Assembly (NCBI GenBank): GCA_046484325.1
Contig: JAWOJB010000100.1
Span: forward strand, 1-37,658
Origin: JAWOJB01 sp046484325
Lineage (GTDB): Bacteria > Actinomycetota > Acidimicrobiia > Spongiisociales > ZC4RG35
Direction of reading: 5' to 3'
DNA: 37,658 nucleotides
Under the pieces are notes generated by a model. That model saw only the letters and a list, made by a program, of their open reading frames with translations, made no database searches and had not been told where the DNA came from. Below, in pieces: positions 32,099 through 37,658 of this stretch; within the stretch, counting starts at the first letter, position 1; the number at the start of each line of letters is the position of its first letter. Both the position numbers and the translations under genes were made by a program.

Positions 32099-32126
32099 GT
32101 CCGCGGCGCTCGCGAGCGCGACGGAC
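32099..32126 (+). promoter_or_regulatory. Hairpin in the riboswitch expression platform
   Basis: GTCCG (32099-32103) pairs with CGGAC (32122-32126), and the inner GCGCTCGCGAGCGC is itself self-complementary. It lies between the riboswitch aptamer and the metH GTG at 32150. It competes with alternative pairing between 32091-32102 and the GA-rich stretch at 32127-32145. No T-tract follows, so a ribosome-access switch fits better than a terminator. Confidence 0.4.
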
Positions 32127-32149
32127 GCCGAGGACGAGGACGGACCGAA

Positions 32150-35100
32150 GTGACCGACGACGACAGCGCCTGTAGCTATCTGGACGCCGCTCGAACGCGG
32201 GTGGTCGTCTTCGACGGGGGGGCGGGGACCACGTTCCAGCGGGCGGGACTGGATGCCGACGACTACGGCGGCCCGGATCTCGAGGGGTGTCACGAACTGC
32301 TCAACGTGACCCGTCCCGACGTGGTGCGCGCCCTGCACGATTCGTTCCTCGAGGTGGGCTGCGACGTGGTCGAGACCAACACGTTCGGGGCCTTCGGCGT
32401 GCCACTCGGCGAGTACGGGATCGCCGATCGAGCCTACGAGCTCGCCCGGGCCGGCGCCGAGCTGGCGGTCGAGGTTGCCCGGGATCACACGACCCGGGAC
32501 CGGCCCCGGTGGGTGGCCGGCTCGATCGGCCCGGGGACCAAGTTCCCCTCGCTCGGCCAGATCCGGTACGCCCCGCTGCGCGACCTCTACGAGGTCGAGG
32601 CCCGGGGTTTGCTGGATGGCGGCGTCGACCTGCTCCTCGTCGAGACCCAGTTCGACCTCCTCGGTCTGAAGGCGGCCGTGAACGGTTGCCGTGCCGCCAT
32701 GCGGGCCGCCGGGAGGACCGTGCCGATCCAGGCCCAGGTGACCATCGAGCTCACCGGCCGGATGCTGCCCGGCACCGAGATCGGGGCCGCCTTGGCCTCG
32801 ATCGAGCCGCTCGGCGTCGACGTGGTCGGGATCAACTGCGCCACCGGCCCCTCCGAGATGTGGGAGCACGTCCGCCAGCTCTCCCGGAGCTCTCGCCGCC
32901 CGATCGCGGTGATCCCGAACGCCGGGCTCCCCCGGGTGGTGGACGGCGAGATGGCCTACGACCTCACGCCGACCGAGCTCGCCGACCACCACGAACGGTT
33001 CGTCACCGAGCTCGGGGTGTCGGTGATCGGCGGGTGCTGCGGGACCACCCCGGAGCACCTGAGGGCCGTCGTCGAGCGGTGCCGCGACCTCGAACCGGCC
33101 GAGCGGATGCCGGTCCACGAACCGGGAGCGTCGTCGACCTACTCGTTCGTGCCGTTCCGCCAGGACACCTCCTTCTTGATCGTCGGGGAGCGGACCAACG
33201 CCAACGGCTCGAAGGCCTTCCGGGATGCGATGCTCGCCGAGGACTGGGACGCCTGCGTGCGCATCGGGACCGATCAGGTGCGGGAGTCGGCCCACCTCGT
33301 CGACCTCTGCGTCGACTATGTCGGGCGCGACGGGGTGGCCGACATGGACGAGCTGGCCAAGCGGTTCGCCACCCAGGTGGTGGCGCCGGTCGTTCTCGAC
33401 TCGACCGAGCCCGAGGTGATGCAGGCGGGTCTCGAGTGGATCGGCGGCCGGTCGGTGCTCAACTCGGCCAACCTCGAGGATGGTGACGGCCCCGGGAGCC
33501 GAGCGGACCGGGTGTTCTCCTTGGCCCGCGAGCACGGCGCCGGCGTCATCTGCCTGCTCATCGATGAGCGGGGTCAGGCCCGGGACGTCGAGTGGAAGAT
33601 GGAGGTGGCCCACCGGATCGCCCGCCTCGCCGTGGACCGCCACGGGCTTGAGCCAGGTGACCTGCTGTTCGACCCCCTCACCTTCCCGGTGTCGACCGGC
33701 GGCGAGGATCTGCGCGGCGACGCCGTCCACACGTTGGAGGCGATTCGTCGGATCAAGGACGAACTGCCCGGGGTGTTCACCGTGCTCGGCGTCTCCAACG
33801 TGTCGTTCGGGTTGAAGCCGGCGGTCCGCCACGTGCTCACCTCGATGTTCCTGCACGAGGCGGTGGACGCCGGGCTCGACGCCGCCATCGTCCATGCCGG
33901 CCGCATCGTCCCGCTCGCCGGGATCGAACCGGAGGTCCGGCAGGTGTGCCTCGACCTGATCCACGACCGGCGCCGACCCGGCTACGACCCGCTCACTCGC
34001 CTGCTGGAGATGTTCGAGGGGGTCGAGTCGACCCGGAGGGTGAAGGAGGATCGCACGGGCTGGCCGGTGGATCGGCGCCTCGTGCAGCGGATCATCGAGG
34101 GGGACCGGGACGGGCTCGCCACCGACCTCGACGAGGCGCTCACGTCGAGGACCGCGCTGGAGATCGTCAACGACGTCCTGCTGGAGGGGATGAAGGTGGT
34201 TGGCGAGCGGTTCGCCTCTGGGGAGATGCAGCTGCCCTTCGTGCTGCAGTCCGCCGAGACCATGAAGGCCGCAGTGGCCCACCTCGAGCCCCACATGGAG
34301 CGCTCGGGGGCGGGCGGTCGCGGCCGGGTGGTGCTCGCCACGGTGCGGGGCGACGTCCACGACATTGGCAAGAACCTGGTCGACATCATCCTCACGAACA
34401 ACGGATACGAGGTCCACAACCTCGGGATCAAGGTGGGAATCGGCGAGATGCTCGACCGGGCTTCGGAGGTCGGCGCCGATGCCATCGGGATGTCGGGTCT
34501 GCTCGTCAAATCGACGCTCATCATGCGCGAGAACCTCGAGGAGATCGAGCGACGGGGCATGGAGCACATTCCGGTGCTGCTGGGTGGGGCCGCCCTCACC
34601 CGCAGCTACGTGGAGCGCGACCTCCGCGAGCGCTATGCCGGCCGGCTCTTCTACGGCAAGGATGCCTTCGAGGGGCTGCGGGTGATGGACCGCCTCGTCG
34701 AGATGGCCCGCACCGGGGAGGAAGACCCGGACTTTGGCCGCATCCCCTCGGGGAGGTCGCTCGAGGAGCGCCGGGCGGGGCGGGTGACCTCGTCGCCGGC
34801 GGGGCTTCGCCGCTCGCCCGACGTGGCGGCCGACAACCCGCTGCTCCCCCCGCCGTTCTGGGGACCGAGGGTCGTGCGGGGGATCTCGATCGACGAGGTC
34901 GCCGGGTATCTGAACGAGACCGCCCTCTTTCGCAACCAGTGGCAGTACCGGCCGGTGGAGGGCGAGTCGGACGCCGGGTTCAAGGAGCGGGTCCGCTCCG
35001 AGCTGCGGGAGCGGCTGGCGGCGGCCAAGGCCGATCACCTGCTCGTGCCGCAGATCGTCTACGGCTACTTCCCGGCCAACGGCGACGGCAACGACCTGGT

Positions 35101-35635
35101 GATCTGGGAGGACCCCGACCGGCGCCGCGAGCGGATGCGGTTCACCTTCCCCCGCCAGTCGGAGCCGCCCTACCTGTGCATCGCCGACTTCTTCCGGCCG
35201 ATCGAGTCGGGCGAGACGGACGTGGCGGCGTTCCACGTGGTGACGATGGGCGACCGGGTCTCCCAGGCCACCGCCGGTCACTTCGCCGATGATCGATACA
35301 TCGACTACCTCCACACCCACGGCCTCGGCGTCGAAATGGCCGAGGCGCTCGCCGAGTACTGGCACCGGCGGATCCGGGAGGAGTGGGGCTTCGCCGCCGA
35401 GGACGGCCCCACCCTCCACGGGCTCTTCCGTCAGCAGTACCGGGGTGGTCGCTACTCGTGGGGGTACCCGGCCTGCCCCGACCTCGAGGACAACGCCAAG
35501 GTGGCCGAGCTGCTCGGGGCCGACCGGATCGGCGTCGTCTGCTCCGAGGAGACCTCGTGGCAGTACCACCCCGAGCAGACCACGTCGGCCATCATCTGCC
35601 ATCACCCGCAGGCCAAGTACTTCGTGGCGAGGTGA
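32150..35635 (+). CDS. metH: Cobalamin-dependent methionine synthase MetH
   Basis: This 1161-residue modular enzyme moves the methyl group of 5-methyl-tetrahydrofolate to homocysteine through B12. All modules are seen. The homocysteine domain (about 1-310) has zinc cysteines Cys230 in GINCATGP and Cys296/Cys297 in GGCCGTTPEH. The pterin domain starts near 330 (LIVGERTNANGSKAF). The B12 cap is near 640-720. The B12-binding domain has the axial His737 in GDVHDIGKN. The C-terminal SAM-binding activation domain (about 870-1160) has RYSWGYPACPDL from 1101. It is slightly shorter than E. coli MetH (1227). The start is GTG behind the SAM riboswitch. The MetF-like gene overlaps its stop. Confidence 0.97.
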   Translation: MTDDDSACSYLDAARTRVVVFDGGAGTTFQRAGLDADDYGGPDLEGCHELLNVTRPDVVRALHDSFLEVGCDVVETNTFGAFGVPLGEYGIADRAYELARAGAELAVEVARDHTTRDRPRWVAGSIGPGTKFPSLGQIRYAPLRDLYEVEARGLLDGGVDLLLVETQFDLLGLKAAVNGCRAAMRAAGRTVPIQAQVTIELTGRMLPGTEIGAALASIEPLGVDVVGINCATGPSEMWEHVRQLSRSSRRPIAVIPNAGLPRVVDGEMAYDLTPTELADHHERFVTELGVSVIGGCCGTTPEHLRAVVERCRDLEPAERMPVHEPGASSTYSFVPFRQDTSFLIVGERTNANGSKAFRDAMLAEDWDACVRIGTDQVRESAHLVDLCVDYVGRDGVADMDELAKRFATQVVAPVVLDSTEPEVMQAGLEWIGGRSVLNSANLEDGDGPGSRADRVFSLAREHGAGVICLLIDERGQARDVEWKMEVAHRIARLAVDRHGLEPGDLLFDPLTFPVSTGGEDLRGDAVHTLEAIRRIKDELPGVFTVLGVSNVSFGLKPAVRHVLTSMFLHEAVDAGLDAAIVHAGRIVPLAGIEPEVRQVCLDLIHDRRRPGYDPLTRLLEMFEGVESTRRVKEDRTGWPVDRRLVQRIIEGDRDGLATDLDEALTSRTALEIVNDVLLEGMKVVGERFASGEMQLPFVLQSAETMKAAVAHLEPHMERSGAGGRGRVVLATVRGDVHDIGKNLVDIILTNNGYEVHNLGIKVGIGEMLDRASEVGADAIGMSGLLVKSTLIMRENLEEIERRGMEHIPVLLGGAALTRSYVERDLRERYAGRLFYGKDAFEGLRVMDRLVEMARTGEEDPDFGRIPSGRSLEERRAGRVTSSPAGLRRSPDVAADNPLLPPPFWGPRVVRGISIDEVAGYLNETALFRNQWQYRPVEGESDAGFKERVRSELRERLAAAKADHLLVPQIVYGYFPANGDGNDLVIWEDPDRRRERMRFTFPRQSEPPYLCIADFFRPIESGETDVAAFHVVTMGDRVSQATAGHFADDRYIDYLHTHGLGVEMAEALAEYWHRRIREEWGFAAEDGPTLHGLFRQQYRGGRYSWGYPACPDLEDNAKVAELLGADRIGVVCSEETSWQYHPEQTTSAIICHHPQAKYFVAR

Positions 35636-36447
35636 CCGTGCTGAGCGCAACCGACGGATTCACGGCCGTGGCCGAGATCAACCCTCCCGAGCTCCCGAGC
35701 ATGACCCATCTCATGCTGGAGGGAGCCTGGCGGCACGTGTTGGTGACCGACAACACGTTCGGGAAGATCCGGGTGTCGCCGTACGCCTTCGCCGCCCGCA
35801 TCACCCACGACGTGCCGACCGTGCGGCCCACGGTGGTGGTGTCGACCCGCGATCGCAACATCCTGGCGATCGAGTCCGAGGTCCGGGGGGCGCTCGGGAA
35901 CGGGGTGAAGTCCTTCCTCGTGGTGGTCGGCGACACCGTGCCCCAGGTCGACCACCTGGCCCACCACCACGAGATCGTGGAGCACCTGCGGGAGCTGGAG
36001 GACCGGATCGCCACCGACTTCGAGGTCGGGATGCCCACCCGCTTCCGCCGGTGGCAGTTCGAGCAGCGGGTCGGCCTCGGTGCCCAGTTCTTCGTGGCGG
36101 GCCCCATCACCGACCCGGCGACGGTCGGCCCGAGCGTGGAACGTCTGGGGTTGCGGGCCGGTGATCCGCCCGTCTACCTCATGGTCCTCCCGCCGTTCAG
36201 CCTCCGCTGGGTCGAACGAGCGGAGGAGTTCGGGACCGTGGCGGCCACCCCCGACTTCAAGCGACGGCTGGCCGGGCTGGAGGGTGACACCCGGGGCTTC
36301 GCCTGGGAGGAGACCGAGCGGATCGCCGAGGAGGCTCGGGCCGCCGGCTTCGCCGGTGTGGTGCTCACGGGTACCCGGTTCGAGACGGTGGTGGACGAGG
36401 GCGCCGAGTGGCGCCGGCGGATGCTGGCACGTCTGGCGGTCGGGTAG
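35632..36447 (+). CDS. Methylenetetrahydrofolate reductase-like protein (MetF family)
   Basis: The product of about 271 residues has a MetF-like barrel. An early acidic strand (AVAEINPPELPS) matches the VSFEFFPP region, STRDRNILAIESEVRGAL is followed by VKSFLVVVGDTVP (the GD of the FAD site), and GAQFFVAGPITD comes later. MetF makes 5-methyl-tetrahydrofolate, the methyl donor for MetH, so its place directly after metH fits. It is shorter and more divergent than E. coli MetF (296), so the exact reaction is less sure than the family. Two GTG starts are possible: 35632 overlaps the metH stop as GTGA, while 35638 has GAGG at better spacing. It shares the riboswitch-controlled transcript. Confidence 0.75.
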   Translation: MTVLSATDGFTAVAEINPPELPSMTHLMLEGAWRHVLVTDNTFGKIRVSPYAFAARITHDVPTVRPTVVVSTRDRNILAIESEVRGALGNGVKSFLVVVGDTVPQVDHLAHHHEIVEHLRELEDRIATDFEVGMPTRFRRWQFEQRVGLGAQFFVAGPITDPATVGPSVERLGLRAGDPPVYLMVLPPFSLRWVERAEEFGTVAATPDFKRRLAGLEGDTRGFAWEETERIAEEARAAGFAGVVLTGTRFETVVDEGAEWRRRMLARLAVG

Positions 36448-36457
36448 TTCGCCGCTT

Positions 36458-36477
36458 TCTTGAGCAAGCGCTCCAAA
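36458..36477. promoter_or_regulatory. Imperfect palindrome upstream of the acyl-CoA dehydrogenase gene
   Basis: GAGC-AAGC-GCTC lies inside TTGAGCAAGCGCTCCAA, with partly symmetric AT-rich flanks. It is 42-61 bases before the ATG at 36519. It shares TTGAGCA with the inverted repeat at 31888-31934. Sites of this shape are commonly bound by TetR-type repressors of lipid genes, but the binding protein is not known here. Confidence 0.4.
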
Positions 36478-36518
36478 CTAGAGTGTTCGGTCAAGAAGTC
36501 TCCGGCGAAGGGATGCTC

Positions 36519-37658
36519 ATGGGCCACTACCGGTCGAACCTGCGGGATCTCGAGTTCAACCTGTTCGAGGTCCACCGGATCCAGGAGTACCTGGGGACGG
36601 GCGCCTACGCCGAGATCGATCTCGAGACCGCCCGGGACGTCCTGCGGGAGATCGAGCGCCTGGCCTCCTCGGAGTGGGCAGACTCGTTCGTGGTCGCCGA
36701 CCGCACCCCGCTCGTGCTCGAGGATGGCGAGATCCGGCTCCCCGAGGAGCTGAAGCACAGCTTGGCGGTGTTCCGGGAGAACGGCTGGGACCGGGTGGGA
36801 CTGCCAACCGAGATGGGTGGGATGCCCGTGCCGCCCAGCCTGTTCTGGTCCGGCCAGGAGATGCTGCTCGGCGCCAACCCGACCGCCGTCTTCTACGCGG
36901 GGGGCCCGCTCTTCGCACGCATCCTGTGGGAGGAGGGCAACCACGAGCAGAAGGAGATCGCCCGTCTCATGGTCGAGAAGGGCTGGGGCGCAACGATGGT
37001 CCTCACCGAGCCGGATGCCGGTTCCGACGTCGGGGCGGGGACCACCAGGGCGGTGCAGGTCGAGGGTGACGTCTACCACCTGGAGGGTGTGAAGCGCTTC
37101 ATCACCTCCGGTGAGCACGACGCCACCGACAACATCATCCACCTCGTCCTGGCCAGGCCGGAGGGGGCGGCGCCGGGAACGAAGGGGCTGTCGCTGTTCG
37201 TGGTTCCCAAATACCTGTTCGATGCCGAGGGCAACCTGGGTGAGCGCAACGGCGTGGTCGCCACCAACGTCGAGAAGAAGATGGGCCTCAAGGGGTCGTC
37301 CACCTGCGAGCTCACGTTCGGGATGGACCGCCCGGCCGTCGGCTACCTCGTGGGAAGCCGGCACGACGGGATCCGCCAGATGTTCAGGGTGATCGAGGCT
37401 GCCCGGATGACGATCGGCACGAAGTCGGCCTCCACGCTCTCCACCGGCTATCTCAACGCCCTCGAGTACGCCCAGCAGCGGGTGCAGGGGCCGGACATGA
37501 CCCGGATGACCGACAAGACGGCCCCCCGGACCGAGATCATTCGCCATCCCGACGTCCGCCGGATGCTCATGCTCCAGAAGGCCTACGCCGAGGGCATGCG
37601 GGCCCTGTGGACGTTTGCCGCCTGGTGTCAGGACCAGGCCGTCCTCCATCCCGAGGAC
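36519..37658 (+). CDS. Acyl-CoA dehydrogenase, FadE5-like (3' end outside window)
   Basis: 380 residues are present and the frame runs off the window. The sequence follows mycobacterial FadE5 from its first residues (MGHYRSNLRDLEFNLFEV), then has GWDRVGLPTEMGGMPVP, WGATMVLTEPDAGSDVGAG, VKRFITSGEHD, NVEKKMGLKGSSTCELTFG and TLSTGYLNALEYAQQRVQG. FadE5 oxidises acyl-CoA of broad chain length to trans-2-enoyl-CoA using FAD. The region expected to hold the catalytic Glu lies beyond the window. The ATG has AAGGGA upstream at good spacing. An imperfect palindrome precedes it. The gene continues past 37658 with no stop seen, so it is truncated only by the window. Confidence 0.93.
   Translation, partial: MGHYRSNLRDLEFNLFEVHRIQEYLGTGAYAEIDLETARDVLREIERLASSEWADSFVVADRTPLVLEDGEIRLPEELKHSLAVFRENGWDRVGLPTEMGGMPVPPSLFWSGQEMLLGANPTAVFYAGGPLFARILWEEGNHEQKEIARLMVEKGWGATMVLTEPDAGSDVGAGTTRAVQVEGDVYHLEGVKRFITSGEHDATDNIIHLVLARPEGAAPGTKGLSLFVVPKYLFDAEGNLGERNGVVATNVEKKMGLKGSSTCELTFGMDRPAVGYLVGSRHDGIRQMFRVIEAARMTIGTKSASTLSTGYLNALEYAQQRVQGPDMTRMTDKTAPRTEIIRHPDVRRMLMLQKAYAEGMRALWTFAAWCQDQAVLHPED

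Noticed and set aside
31994..35650. Very long minus-strand open frame opposite metH
   Set aside because: It is a GC-skewed shadow of the metH reading frame, with no domain and a His/Pro/Arg/Gly-rich composition; it also runs through the riboswitch.

Overview
The window is high-GC, densely coded DNA from an actinobacterium. Three features point that way: a DUF222/HNH endonuclease, two LLM-class (F420-type) oxidoreductases, and an acyl-CoA dehydrogenase very like mycobacterial FadE5. GTG starts and 4-base GTGA/ATGA gene overlaps are common. A deep-branching group such as Acidimicrobiia is my inference; there is no rRNA here to test it. Two genes, aceK and an Escherichia coli-type dapD, are of kinds better known from Proteobacteria.

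Layout. 1-2384: the end of an HNH endonuclease gene, the Mg2+ transporter mgtE and a tRNA-Leu(UAA). 2385-6986: a looser, island-like stretch with a 3' fragment of an initiator tRNA, a NarL-type two-component pair, a divergent six-helix membrane protein, a small secreted protein behind a mini-ORF, and long spacers with inverted repeats but no convincing genes. 6987-13815: amt (minus) divergent from an aceK - acetyltransferase/acyl-CoA ligase fusion - enoyl-CoA hydratase cluster. 13812-16810: SRPBCC protein, YccF protein, flavodoxin-like protein and a lone hutH. 16865-21092: flavin reductase, pepA, cysteine desulfurase and mnmA, probably one transcript. 21097-24081: a secreted/anchored hypothetical protein (minus), ligA (plus) and a second anchored hypothetical protein (minus). 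24181-27217: dapC-dapD-dapE. 27187-31828 (minus): TetR - metallo-beta-lactamase - LLM - LLM - GH57-like protein, a compact five-gene operon. 31888-36447: inverted repeat, promoter, SAM-binding riboswitch, metH and a metF-like gene. 36519-end: fadE5-like acyl-CoA dehydrogenase, cut by the window end.

How the genes fit together. AceK (isocitrate dehydrogenase kinase/phosphatase) lies 10 bases before an N-acetyltransferase/acyl-CoA ligase fusion, so two post-translational regulators of acetyl-CoA and TCA flux may be co-expressed. The dap genes give consecutive steps of the succinylase route to meso-diaminopimelate and lysine. The cysteine desulfurase probably feeds sulfur to MnmA for wobble-uridine thiolation. 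metH and the MetF-like enzyme form a methionine/one-carbon unit behind a riboswitch that looks SAM-IV-like. The least expected items are a GH57-family protein that seems to lack its catalytic residues, the aceK-acetyltransferase pairing, and an inverted repeat beside the tetR gene that shares a core with a site upstream of the acyl-CoA dehydrogenase.
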